Assembly: GCA_947311255.1 (NCBI GenBank)
Contig: CAMZKL010000006.1
Location: 62,001 to 126,000, forward strand
Direction: 5' to 3'
Length of the DNA: 64,000 bases
From: an uncultured Chlorobiota bacterium
Lineage (GTDB): Bacteria > Bacteroidota > Bacteroidia > Bacteroidales > JAADGE01
Part shown: in pieces, positions 8,244-17,808 of the stretch
How positions within the stretch are numbered: position 1 is the first letter of the stretch
Layout of the letters: every line of letters begins with the position of its first letter
The notes under the pieces: generated by a model
Told to the model about the DNA's origin: nothing
Seen by the model: only the letters and a program-made list of their open reading frames with translations
The model's database searches: none
Made by a program: the position numbers and the translations under genes

Positions 8244-10859
8244 TTAGCCACATTTTGAATATCCACAAGATTGGCAAGTTAAACAACCTTCCTGATAAAA
8301 AAGAGTATCGGCTCCACATTCCATGCAAACCTTACCTTTTTTTGCCTTTGTGCCATCAGGAATGTAATTTTTTAAAGCTCTCTCAATTCCTTTTTTCCAA
8401 GTATTTATTGTATCTGTTTCAAAATGTAAAGAAGATATTAAATTTACAGTATGTTGAACTGGCATTCCGTGTCTTAAAACTCCTGAAATTAACTTAGCGT
8501 AGTTCCAATATTCTGGATTAAACTTATAAGATAATCCTTCAATTATTATATTAAAACCAAACTTATTTTTAAACTTAAAGTCATATCTTTTTGAGCCATC
8601 TTCAAATCTATGTTTAATAATTATTCCTTTTTTAACAGATTTTGGAATTGGAAGAGCATCTACCTCAGAACGACCGGAAAATATTTCATATGGGCTTCCT
8701 TCTTTTATTCCTATAAAAGCAATCCATTCTTCATCATTATTACTAAAGTGAATAACATCTGCATGAAGCTCTTTTGGTCTTTTTGTATGTTTTTTCTGAC
8801 GTTCTTGCTCTTCTTCTTTTTTATTATCCGCAGAAATAAGCACTCCGTCCCTTGAGCCATCTCTATATACAGTTACTCCTTTACAACCACTTTTCCATGC
8901 TTCTAAATATACATCACCAACGAGCTTAACAGAAGCATCTTTGGGTAAGTTTACGGTTACACTTATTGAATGATCAACCCATTTTTGAACTCCTCCTTGC
9001 AATCTTACTTTATTAATCCAGTCTACGTCATTTGATGTAGATTTATAATAAGGAGAGTCTTGTATTAATGTCTTAATTTCAGATTGATTCATCTTTTTTG
9101 CTTTTGTTGAATCAATTCCATTTGCATCCATCCATGTCATAAAATTATGATGAAAAACATTATATTCTTCCCAATGATCTCCCGATTCATCTGTAAAATT
9201 TATTTTTACATCTTTATCATTTGGATTTACTTTTCTTCTTCTTTTATAGAAAGGCATAAATACAGGCTCTATTCCGGAAGTTGTTTGTGTCATAATACTT
9301 GTAGAACCAGTTGGAGCAATGGTTAAAAGAGAAATATTTCTTCTTCCATGTTCTTGCATTTCTGTAAATAATTCGGGGTCTGCATCTTTAATTCTGTTCA
9401 CAAAAGGATTGTTTTTCTCTTTTTCTGCATTAAATATTTTAAATGCTCCTCTTTCTTTGGCCATTTCAACTGATGAACGATAAGCCTCAAGAGCCAATGT
9501 TTTATGAACTTGCACAGAAAAATCTGTTGCATTTTCGCTTCCATACTGTAAACCAAGAGCAGCAAGCATATCTCCCTCTGCTGTTATTCCAACTCCCGTT
9601 CTTCTTCCTTGTGTTGCCTTTTCTTTAATGTTTTCCCAAAGTTTTCTTTCTGTTCTTTTTATTTCTTCATTTTCTGGGTCTTTGTTTATTTTATTTAAAA
9701 TACCGTCTATTTTTTCAAGCTCCAAATCTATTATATCGTCCATAATTCGTTGAGCATAGCCAGCATGTTTTTTAAATTTTTCAAAATTAAATTTTGCTTT
9801 TGAAGTGAATGCCTGATCAACATATCCATATAAGTTTACAGCAAGTAATCTGCAACTATCATAGGGACATAGGGGTATTTCTCCACAAGGGTTTGTTGAA
9901 ACCGTTTTAAAACCTTGATCTGCATAGCTGTCTGCAACAGATTCATTAATTACAGTATCCCAAAATAAAATCCCAGGTTCTGCAGATTTCCATGCATTAT
10001 TTATAATTTTTTTCCATAAATTTCTTGGATTTATTACTTTTTTTACCGTAGGGTTATTTGACTCTATTGGGTATTGTTGTTGATATGGTTTATTGTCTAT
10101 AACAGCATTCATAAACTCATCATCTATTTTAACAGATATATTTGCTCCTGTTATTTTTCCTGCTTCTAATTTTGCATCTATAAAGTTTTCTGCATCAGGA
10201 TGTTTCACTGAAATTGAAAGCATTAATGCCCCTCTTCTTCCATCTTGTGCAACTTCTCTTGTTGAGTTTGAATATCTTTCCATAAATGGCACAACTCCGG
10301 TTGAAGTTAGTGCACTATTACTAACAGGGCTTCCTTTGGGACGAATATGTGAAAGGTCGTGTCCTACCCCACCCCTTCTTTTCATAAGCTGAACTTGCTC
10401 TTGATCTGTTTTCATAATTCCTCCATAGGAATCCGCAGGATTATCATCTCCAATAACAAAACAATTTGATAATGAAACTGTTTGGTATTTATTTCCAATA
10501 CCAGACATTGGGCTTCCTGCAGGAACAATGTATTTAAAGTCTTTTAAAAGGCTATAAATTTTTTCTTCTGAAAGAGGATTCGGATATTTTTGTTCAATCC
10601 GAGAAATTTCTTTTGCGAGTCTTCTATGCATTTGTTCTGGACTATTTTCATAAATATTCCCAAAAGAATCTTTTAGGGCATATTTAGTTGTCCAAACTTT
10701 TGCGGCAAGTTCATCGCCTTTAAAATATTTTTTTGCTTCTTGATAAGCTTCGTCGAAAGTATAACCGACAGCTTTGCTTTTTGCCGAAAAAGAGATAATT
10801 TGTTCTTTAATTTGCATCCGAAATAATAATTTAATGTGTTGTGGAAAATGGTTCAACAA
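8244..10859 (-). CDS. nrdJ: Adenosylcobalamin-dependent (class II) ribonucleoside-diphosphate reductase
   Basis: RNR motifs SNCFVIGDD, KRRGGVGHDLSHIRPKGSPV, NPCGEIPL, APTGSTSIM, SISVTVNLP; C-terminal Cys-rich CMECGADTLFYQEGCLTCQSCGYSKCG. Confidence 0.92.
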   Translation of the reverse strand: MLNHFPQHIKLLFRMQIKEQIISFSAKSKAVGYTFDEAYQEAKKYFKGDELAAKVWTTKYALKDSFGNIYENSPEQMHRRLAKEISRIEQKYPNPLSEEKIYSLLKDFKYIVPAGSPMSGIGNKYQTVSLSNCFVIGDDNPADSYGGIMKTDQEQVQLMKRRGGVGHDLSHIRPKGSPVSNSALTSTGVVPFMERYSNSTREVAQDGRRGALMLSISVKHPDAENFIDAKLEAGKITGANISVKIDDEFMNAVIDNKPYQQQYPIESNNPTVKKVINPRNLWKKIINNAWKSAEPGILFWDTVINESVADSYADQGFKTVSTNPCGEIPLCPYDSCRLLAVNLYGYVDQAFTSKAKFNFEKFKKHAGYAQRIMDDIIDLELEKIDGILNKINKDPENEEIKRTERKLWENIKEKATQGRRTGVGITAEGDMLAALGLQYGSENATDFSVQVHKTLALEAYRSSVEMAKERGAFKIFNAEKEKNNPFVNRIKDADPELFTEMQEHGRRNISLLTIAPTGSTSIMTQTTSGIEPVFMPFYKRRRKVNPNDKDVKINFTDESGDHWEEYNVFHHNFMTWMDANGIDSTKAKKMNQSEIKTLIQDSPYYKSTSNDVDWINKVRLQGGVQKWVDHSISVTVNLPKDASVKLVGDVYLEAWKSGCKGVTVYRDGSRDGVLISADNKKEEEQERQKKHTKRPKELHADVIHFSNNDEEWIAFIGIKEGSPYEIFSGRSEVDALPIPKSVKKGIIIKHRFEDGSKRYDFKFKNKFGFNIIIEGLSYKFNPEYWNYAKLISGVLRHGMPVQHTVNLISSLHFETDTINTWKKGIERALKNYIPDGTKAKKGKVCMECGADTLFYQEGCLTCQSCGYSKCG

Positions 10860-11089
10860 AAATAGATTAAAACCGGTTTTTTACAAAGTCGGGTTTTCAA
10901 TAAGTTCTTTGTTTGTAATAGTGAATAAATTGAATATCAACACTTAAATCTGTTAATAACTTTATATTCTTTTTTGGTAACTTCTCTTTTTAAATATGCA
11001 AAAGAATATACATATTTTTATGTTTTGTTCATATAAACAGACAGTTACACCAACAAAAGAAATATGTTGAAATTTAGAGTTTTGTATTT

Positions 11090-12064
11090 CTAAAAAACAG
11101 ATTTCGCAATATTTTTTATATTATTGGATTTTCCTATTGTATAATAATGAACTGCCGGTACTCCAAATTTTATTAATTCTTTAGACTGTTTTATTGTCCA
11201 TTCAATTCCTATTTCATTTACCTCTTTATTATTTTTTGCTTTTACTATTTCAGAAGCGAGTTCTTCTGGTAAATCAATATTAAAAACTTGAGGAAGAAGT
11301 TCTAAATCTCTTTTTGTTCTTACAGGCTTTATTCCTGGTATAATTGGAACTTTTATTCCCTCGTTTCTACATAGTTTTACAAAATCATAATATTTTTGAT
11401 TATCAAAAAACATTTGCGTTACTATATATTCTGCTCCCGCATCTATTTTTTGTTTTAAATATTTTATGTCTGACTTCATATTTGGGGCTTCGTTATGTTT
11501 TTCGGGATAACCGGCAACTCCAACAGAAAAATTTGTTTTCCTAATATTGTATAAATCTTCATCACAATACCTTCCTTGGTTCATGTGCATTATCTGTCTA
11601 ATAAGCCCTGTTGTGTGTTCATGCCCGTTTTCTTCTGCTCTAAAATATTTATTATTTGCTGGTGGGTCGCCTCGTAAAACAAGAATATTTGTCATTCCAA
11701 GAAAGTTCAAATCTATCAAGGCATCTTCTGTTTCATCTTTTGTAAATCCTCCACAAATTAAATGAGGAACTACAATTGGCTTTTGATAACGGTATTTTAT
11801 TGCCGCAGAAATAGCTACTGTTCCTGGGCGTTTTCTTATTGTTTTTCTTTCAATAATTCCTTGTTTATTTTGCTTATAAACAACCTCTTGCTGATGGTAT
11901 GTTACATTAATATTCATTGGGTCAAAATCCATTAATGGATCAATAACTCTATATATATCTTCCATACTTCCACCCTTCATTGGCGGTAAAATTTCAAAAG
12001 AAAAGTATGTTTTTTTTGTATCTTTTAGTTTATCAACTAGTTTCATATTTTTATATTTTGTCAC
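11090..12064 (-). CDS. metF: 5,10-methylenetetrahydrofolate reductase
   Basis: FSFEILPPMKGGS, NILVLRGDPP, GVAGYPEKHNEAPN, IVTQMFFDN, PIIPGIKP. Likely start is an internal ATG (MKLVDKL). Confidence 0.95.
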   Translation of the reverse strand: MTKYKNMKLVDKLKDTKKTYFSFEILPPMKGGSMEDIYRVIDPLMDFDPMNINVTYHQQEVVYKQNKQGIIERKTIRKRPGTVAISAAIKYRYQKPIVVPHLICGGFTKDETEDALIDLNFLGMTNILVLRGDPPANNKYFRAEENGHEHTTGLIRQIMHMNQGRYCDEDLYNIRKTNFSVGVAGYPEKHNEAPNMKSDIKYLKQKIDAGAEYIVTQMFFDNQKYYDFVKLCRNEGIKVPIIPGIKPVRTKRDLELLPQVFNIDLPEELASEIVKAKNNKEVNEIGIEWTIKQSKELIKFGVPAVHYYTIGKSNNIKNIAKSVF

Positions 12065-12112
12065 GAAATCGCAAATGTATATTTTATTGGTAAAATAGTG
12101 GCTGTTTAATTT

Positions 12113-15100
12113 TTAATAGTCCAAATTACTCCCCAAATACTTCTCCGCTAGTTCAAAACTAATTTTTTTTCTTTCAGCATAGTCCTCAACTTGTTCTTTT
12201 GAAATTTTTCCTAAGTTAAAGTATTTTGCTTCGGAATTTGCAAAATAAAGTCCACTTACTGATGCTCCTGGGTACATTGAAAAATTTTCTGTTAGGCTCA
12301 TTCCTGTATTTTTTTGGGCATTTAATAAATCAAACAATACTTTTTTTTCTGAATGTTCGGGACAGGCAGGGTAGCCAATTGCTGGGCGTATTCCTTGGTA
12401 TTTGCCTTTAAATAAGTCTGCCAGACCCTGCGGGTTTTGAAAACCCGCAGGGTCTTCTTCTGCATATCCCCAAAACTCATTTCTAAGTTTTTTATGTAAT
12501 AATTCGGCAAAAGCCTCAGCAAAACGGTCGGCAAGAGTTTTTAACATTATTGCAGAATAATCATCATTTGCTTCTTCAAATTCTTTTACTTTTTTCTCAA
12601 TTCCAAGTCCCGTTGTTAGAGCAAATGTGCCTATGTAATCTTGCTTTTTGCTTGTTTTGGGTGAAATGTAATCTGCCAAACAAAGGTTGGGTTTATTTTT
12701 TTGTTTTTCTATTTGTTGTCTTAAAAATCTGAAAGTTGTAAGTTGTTTTCCTTCTTTATTAAAAACTTCAATATCATCACCGAGAGAGTTTGCAGGAAAC
12801 AATCCTATAACGGCATTTGCTTGTAACCATTTTTCAGAGATTATTTTTTTAAGCATTACTTGTGCATCATCGTAGAGTTTTTTTGCTTCTTTTTCTTTTT
12901 GGGAAAGTCCGTGCGGGTTTTGACTGTCTTCATCTGACAGACCCTGCGGGTTTTGGAAACCCGCAGGGTCTGTTATCTTAGGAAACCTTCCTTTTATTTC
13001 CCAAGCATGAAAAAAGAATGTCCAATCAAAATACGGTAAAATTTCTTTAAGAGGAAAATCTTTTAATGTTTTAATTCCTATAAAATTAGGTTCTGAAATA
13101 TCATAATCCGGGACAAATTTATTTTTTCTTGCTTCCGACAAGGGTATTAATTTTTTTGCTTTTTTGTTAGCGTGTTTTTCTCTTACTTTTTCATATTCTA
13201 AATTCAAATTCTCAATAAAATTGTCTTTATTTTGAATTAGTTTTTGTGTAATTCCTACTGATTGTGAAGCATCTACAACATAAACTGAAGCACCATTATA
13301 TTCTGGTGCAATTTTCACGGCAGTGTGAATTTTTGATGTTGTTGCTCCTCCAATTAACAAAGGCATTTTCATTTTTCGCTTTTGCATTTCTTTGGCAACA
13401 TTTACCATTTCTTCCAAAGACGGAGTTATTAGTCCGCTTAATCCAATTATGTCAACATTCTGTTTCTCAGCCTCTTCCAATATTTTTTCAGTATGTACCA
13501 TAACACCCAAATCAATAATTTCAAAATTGTTGCAAGCCAAAATTACACCTGTGATATTTTTTCCAATATCATGAACATCTCCTTTTACGGTTGCCAAAAG
13601 AATTTTTCCGGCAGAACTGTTTTCTCCTTCAACTTTCTCAGCTTCAATATAAGGTAAAAGAATTGCAACAGCCTTTTTCATAACTCTTGCACTTTTTACA
13701 ACTTGTGGAAGAAACATTTTTCCATCACCAAAAAGTTTTCCAACTTTATTCATTCCCGCCATTAAAGGTTGCTCAATTACATTAATTGCTTGTTTGTAAT
13801 TTTTCCTTGCTTCTTCAACATCTTCATCAATAAATTCGGTAATGCCTTTTACCAAAGCATAGCTTAATCGCTCATCAACAGGGTTTTTCCGCCAATCTTC
13901 AATTTTCTTTTCTTTTTTTCCGGAACTTTTAACAGTTTCGGCATATTCAATTAGTCTTTCTGTGGCATCTTCTCTTTTATTAAAAACCACATCCTCAGTA
14001 AGTTGCAATAAATCTTTCGGAATTTCATCATAAATTTGTAACATTCCTGCATTTACAATTCCCATATCTAAACCGGCTTTTACGGCATGATATAAAAATA
14101 CGGAGTGCATTGCTTCACGAACTACATTATTACCTCTGAATGAGAAAGATAGATTACTAATTCCTCCGCTGACTTTTGCATAAGGCAAGTTCTTTTTTAT
14201 CCATTTTACAGTATTTATAAAATCAACAGCATAATTATTATGCTCGTCAATTCCTGTTGCTATTGTAAGAATATTCGGGTCAAAAATTATATCCTGAGGA
14301 GGATAATTAACTTTCTGAGTAAGAATATCATAGGCTCGTTTGCAAATATCAATTTTTTCTTGATAAGTTGCGGCTTGTCCATTTTCATCAAAAGCCATAA
14401 CTACGGCAGCAGCACCATATTGGCGTATTTCTTTTGCATGCTTAATAAAAACATCCTCACCTTCTTTTAAACTTATTGAATTTACAATTGCTTTTCCTTG
14501 CAAACATTTTAGTCCTGAAATAATTACATTATGCTTCGAACTATCAATCATAATAGGCACTTTTGCTATATCCGGTTCAGAAACAAGAAGGTTAAGAAAT
14601 GTTACCATTTCAGTTTCTGCGTCAAGCATTGCATCGTCCATGCAAACATCAATAATTTGAGCACCGTTTTCAACTTGCTGTCTTGCAATAGTTAAGGCTT
14701 CTTCATATTTTTTTTCTCTTATTAATCTTGCAAATTTTAATGAACCAGCAACATTTGTGCGTTCTCCAATATTTATAAAGTTATTTTCTTTGCTAATTTC
14801 TAAAAGTTCTAAACCGCTTAGTTTACTTTTTATTTCTTTTTCAGAAATTTTATGAATATGTGATTTGTCAGCAATTTTAGCAATTTCACGAATATGCTCA
14901 GGCGTTGTTCCGCAGCAACCTCCAATAATATTGACATAAGAATTATCTAAAAACTGCTTAACTTCCACAGCCATTTTCTTGGGCGTTTCATCATATTCTC
15001 CAAACTGGTTTGGCATTCCGGCATTTGGATGTGCTGATATTTTAAAATTAGATTTTTCTGCCATTTCTGCAATATGCGGCAACATATCGTGTGCACCTGT

Positions 15101-15847
15101 TGAGCAATTTAGACCAATTGTAAGCAAATCTACATGCGAAAGTGAACTTATAAATGCTCCTACGGTTTGCCCGGAAAGTGTTCTTCCACTTTTATCGGTA
15201 ACAGTTCCTGAAACCATAATTGGGATGATAATTTTTCGTTCTTTTGCCTCTCTTTGTACAGTAAAAAGTGCAGCTTTTGCAATTAGTGTGTCAAAAACTG
15301 TTTCAATAAGAATTATATCTGCACCGCCATCTAGCAATCCTTTAACTTGCGGTGTGTAACTTGCAACAACATCGTCGAAAGTTACTGCACGTTTGCCTGG
15401 GTCTTCAACATCGGGCGACATTGATGCTGTTTTATTTGTTGGACCAATTGAGCCTGCAACAAAACGAAATTTATCTTTATTTTTTTCTGAAAACTCATCA
15501 CACACAGCTCTTGCAATTTGTGCAGACGCTAGGTTCATTTCATAAACCAAACTGTATTGGTGCATATCATAATCTTCCATTGAGATTAGGTTTGCATTAA
15601 AGGTGTTTGTTTCAATAATGTCTGCACCTGCTTCAAGGTATTGAGTATGAATTGACTTTATTATTTGTGGCTGAGTTAATGAAAGCAAATCATTATTACC
15701 TTTTAAATCAAGATGCCAATCTTTAAACCTTTCGCCACGGAAACCATTTTCATCTAATTTGTGAGTTTGAATAAGGCTTCCCATTGCACCATCAAGAACG
15801 AGTACTCTATTTTTTAGGGCTGTATATAATTTTTTTGTGTTTTTCAT
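12113..15847 (-). CDS. metH: Cobalamin-dependent methionine synthase
   Basis: Hcy-binding domain ([19 protein letters not shown]), pterin domain, B12 domain ([11 protein letters not shown]) and AdoMet domain ([12 protein letters not shown]). Contains palindrome-encoded insertions. Confidence 0.97.
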   Translation of the reverse strand: MKNTKKLYTALKNRVLVLDGAMGSLIQTHKLDENGFRGERFKDWHLDLKGNNDLLSLTQPQIIKSIHTQYLEAGADIIETNTFNANLISMEDYDMHQYSLVYEMNLASAQIARAVCDEFSEKNKDKFRFVAGSIGPTNKTASMSPDVEDPGKRAVTFDDVVASYTPQVKGLLDGGADIILIETVFDTLIAKAALFTVQREAKERKIIIPIMVSGTVTDKSGRTLSGQTVGAFISSLSHVDLLTIGLNCSTGAHDMLPHIAEMAEKSNFKISAHPNAGMPNQFGEYDETPKKMAVEVKQFLDNSYVNIIGGCCGTTPEHIREIAKIADKSHIHKISEKEIKSKLSGLELLEISKENNFINIGERTNVAGSLKFARLIREKKYEEALTIARQQVENGAQIIDVCMDDAMLDAETEMVTFLNLLVSEPDIAKVPIMIDSSKHNVIISGLKCLQGKAIVNSISLKEGEDVFIKHAKEIRQYGAAAVVMAFDENGQAATYQEKIDICKRAYDILTQKVNYPPQDIIFDPNILTIATGIDEHNNYAVDFINTVKWIKKNLPYAKVSGGISNLSFSFRGNNVVREAMHSVFLYHAVKAGLDMGIVNAGMLQIYDEIPKDLLQLTEDVVFNKREDATERLIEYAETVKSSGKKEKKIEDWRKNPVDERLSYALVKGITEFIDEDVEEARKNYKQAINVIEQPLMAGMNKVGKLFGDGKMFLPQVVKSARVMKKAVAILLPYIEAEKVEGENSSAGKILLATVKGDVHDIGKNITGVILACNNFEIIDLGVMVHTEKILEEAEKQNVDIIGLSGLITPSLEEMVNVAKEMQKRKMKMPLLIGGATTSKIHTAVKIAPEYNGASVYVVDASQSVGITQKLIQNKDNFIENLNLEYEKVREKHANKKAKKLIPLSEARKNKFVPDYDISEPNFIGIKTLKDFPLKEILPYFDWTFFFHAWEIKGRFPKITDPAGFQNPQGLSDEDSQNPHGLSQKEKEAKKLYDDAQVMLKKIISEKWLQANAVIGLFPANSLGDDIEVFNKEGKQLTTFRFLRQQIEKQKNKPNLCLADYISPKTSKKQDYIGTFALTTGLGIEKKVKEFEEANDDYSAIMLKTLADRFAEAFAELLHKKLRNEFWGYAEEDPAGFQNPQGLADLFKGKYQGIRPAIGYPACPEHSEKKVLFDLLNAQKNTGMSLTENFSMYPGASVSGLYFANSEAKYFNLGKISKEQVEDYAERKKISFELAEKYLGSNLDY
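12423..12455. repeat. GC-rich palindromic element, copy 1, inside metH
   Basis: AGACCCTGCGGGTTTT-G-AAAACCCGCAGGGTCT: 16-bp perfect arms with a 1-nt spacer. Confidence 0.9.
12905..12927. repeat. Degenerate half-copy of the metH palindromic element
   Basis: agtccgtgcgggttttgactgtc aligns to one arm (agaccctgcgggttttg) with substitutions; encodes SQNPHGL versus FQNPQGL. Confidence 0.6.
12938..12972. repeat. GC-rich palindromic element, copy 2, inside metH
   Basis: CAGACCCTGCGGGTTT-TGG-AAACCCGCAGGGTCTG: 16-bp perfect arms with a 3-nt spacer. Confidence 0.9.
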
Positions 15848-15861
15848 AATTTTTATGTTAA

Positions 15862-15962
15862 ATTATTATTCCCAAAATCGGGCAGGTATTGGCACCTTCC
15901 TCTTCAGAAAAGGGGTTGCCGGAGTTTCTCAGAGCCTGTTCTCTTCACTCCTCTTAATAAAT
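15862..15962 (-). promoter_or_regulatory. SAM-I (S-box) riboswitch-like leader of metH
   Basis: Minus-strand leader TTATTAAGAGGAGTGAAGAGAACAGGCTCTGAGAAACTCCGGCAACCCC...GGAAGGTGCCAATACCTGCCCGATTTTGGGAATAATAA matches the S-box core (GA.AC.CCGGCAACC ... AAGGTGC.AA..CC) with a closing P1 helix. Confidence 0.85.
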
Positions 15963-16075
15963 CAAACTTTCCGGACACGAAAAGAATGAATGAAAGATTT
16001 TACAAATAAAATGTAATTTTGTTTTATTTACAAAAATCTTTTTTTATTTCTGAATAAACTTATTTTTGCAAATAA

Positions 16076-16786
16076 ATGAGAAAAAAAATAATCATCCCGG
16101 ATATAGGAGTTGTAAAAATTACAAAAAAAAGAGCTGTTAAAAGGCTTACTCTAAGCATTAAACCTTTTAGCGGTATTAATGTAACAATTCCTTATTCTTA
16201 TTCTTTTTCTGCTGCGGAGTCTTTTGTTAAGGAGAAAAAAAATTGGATTATTAAAGCACAAAAGAAAATTTCGCAAACAGAAAATCAAAGAACATTATTT
16301 TTACCCAAAACAAAATTTTATACAAAAAAAAGAGAATTAGTGTTTGTACTGTCTGAACAAACTAAAATATATATTACAAAAACTAAAATAACAGTAGAAT
16401 ACGAAAAAGAAGAAAACTTATTGTCCGCTGAAAATCAGGATTATATACGCAAAGGAATTATTGAAGCATTAAGATTTGAAGCAAAAGAGTATCTTCCGGA
16501 AAGGACGGAATATTTGGCAATTAAATATGGTTTCGAATATGGAAAAGTTACTGTAAGAAATGCAAAAACACGATGGGGAAGTTGTTCAGGTAAAAATAAT
16601 ATAAGTTTAAATATTCATTTAATGCGTTTGCCCGAACATCTTATTGATTATATTATTTTGCACGAGCTTTGCCATACTGTTGAAAAAAATCACGGTAAAC
16701 ATTTTTGGTCTTTACTTGATAAGGTTTCAGGAGATGCAAAAGGTTTGGATAAAGAAATTAAACAATACAACCCAAGTATTTTTTAA
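16076..16786 (+). CDS. M48/YgjP-type (DUF45) metallopeptidase-like protein
   Basis: TRWGSCSGKNNISLNIHLMRLPEHLIDYIILHELCHTVEKNHGKHFW zinc-site motif. Confidence 0.9.
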   Translation: MRKKIIIPDIGVVKITKKRAVKRLTLSIKPFSGINVTIPYSYSFSAAESFVKEKKNWIIKAQKKISQTENQRTLFLPKTKFYTKKRELVFVLSEQTKIYITKTKITVEYEKEENLLSAENQDYIRKGIIEALRFEAKEYLPERTEYLAIKYGFEYGKVTVRNAKTRWGSCSGKNNISLNIHLMRLPEHLIDYIILHELCHTVEKNHGKHFWSLLDKVSGDAKGLDKEIKQYNPSIF

Positions 16787-16790
16787 AAAA

Positions 16791-16832
16791 AGCCCACAAT
16801 ATTTGTGGGCTATATAAAATTCTTTTTTTTAA
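16791..16832. terminator. Intrinsic terminator
   Basis: agcccacaa-tat-ttgtgggct followed by a T-rich tract, between convergent genes. Confidence 0.75.
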
Positions 16833-16840
16833 ATATTTAT

Positions 16841-17713
16841 TTATTTCACAGATATAACTAAATATTTAGACATTTTCCAAAAATCATCAGCGTTTACGAT
16901 TTCCAATTTTTCGTATCTTTTTCCTGATTTTATTAATTTATAACTTCCCTCTGGATGATCTGTAACGAGCTTAACTTTTTTTGCATTATTTAGAGAAATT
17001 TCTTTAAGTTCTCTTATGTCAACTTGCTTAAATTCAGACTCTTTCATTGCAACTTTTTTATTTCCTCCAATTCCGATAAAACCACCGTCTGTTTTTAAAA
17101 CTCCTTTATCTTTAAGGTTTTTCTTAGAATCAACAATATAATAGGCAATATGTAATTTTGTGTCTTGACTTGTAATAGTTGAATCTTTCAAAACATTATC
17201 AAAAGACATTTCTGCAAGGAGAGAATCCATTTCTCCTATTCTAGCATTTAAACTTGAAATATCTATGTTTTTTTGCTCAAGTGTCATTCTCATTTCTGCT
17301 AACTCAAGTTCTTTTTGCACAATATTATCATTCAAGAGTTTAATTGTTGTTTTTAGTTCTTTGTTTTTTGAATTAGTCCTGTTTAGTTTTGATCTTAAAT
17401 AGCCAAGTTTCTTTTTATTTTCTTGCATTATTTCATAAATTGCAAGAATATCATTTGAAATTGCTTCAACATCTGCTTCCTCTAGTTCAACATCTCCAAC
17501 CGTTTTTGTTGTTATTATGTTTTCTTTTTCTTTAATTTCATTCAAATTCATTTGAATTTCATTAAATGCTTTCAAATATTCATTAATTGATGCTTCATCT
17601 CCTGCCGTTATTCCCATTAAGCTATCAACCTGAGCTTTTAATCTAATTTCTTCTTTACTTTCTCCGCATGCAAAAAAGAAAGGAATTAACAATAATACTA
17701 AATACTTTTTCAT
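16841..17713 (-). CDS. Coiled-coil lipoprotein of unknown function
   Basis: Lipobox (IPFFFACGES), long heptad-like central region, conserved-looking C-terminal domain. Confidence 0.6.
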   Translation of the reverse strand: MKKYLVLLLIPFFFACGESKEEIRLKAQVDSLMGITAGDEASINEYLKAFNEIQMNLNEIKEKENIITTKTVGDVELEEADVEAISNDILAIYEIMQENKKKLGYLRSKLNRTNSKNKELKTTIKLLNDNIVQKELELAEMRMTLEQKNIDISSLNARIGEMDSLLAEMSFDNVLKDSTITSQDTKLHIAYYIVDSKKNLKDKGVLKTDGGFIGIGGNKKVAMKESEFKQVDIRELKEISLNNAKKVKLVTDHPEGSYKLIKSGKRYEKLEIVNADDFWKMSKYLVISVK

Positions 17714-17808
17714 GATTTTTGGATTTTTATTTATATAATTTTTGATATTAAAACAATTTGTTAAACGAGATAATAATAATAATATTGTATTGGTTTACAA
17801 CATAATAA

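Noticed and set aside
10093-10392. 99-aa plus-strand ORF inside nrdJ
   Set aside because: Antisense to conserved RNR core motifs; spurious.
12322-12534. 70-aa ORF in another frame through the metH palindrome ([12 protein letters not shown])
   Set aside because: The palindrome is stop-free in all three coding-strand frames, so an alternative-frame ORF is expected; metH frame is clearly real.
14979-15359. 126-aa plus-strand ORF inside metH
   Set aside because: Antisense to the conserved homocysteine-binding domain; spurious.
16061-16068. TATTTTTG as -7 promoter box of the M48-like gene
   Set aside because: No TTTG box at suitable distance and it lies only 8 nt before the ATG; could be coincidental in AT-rich DNA.
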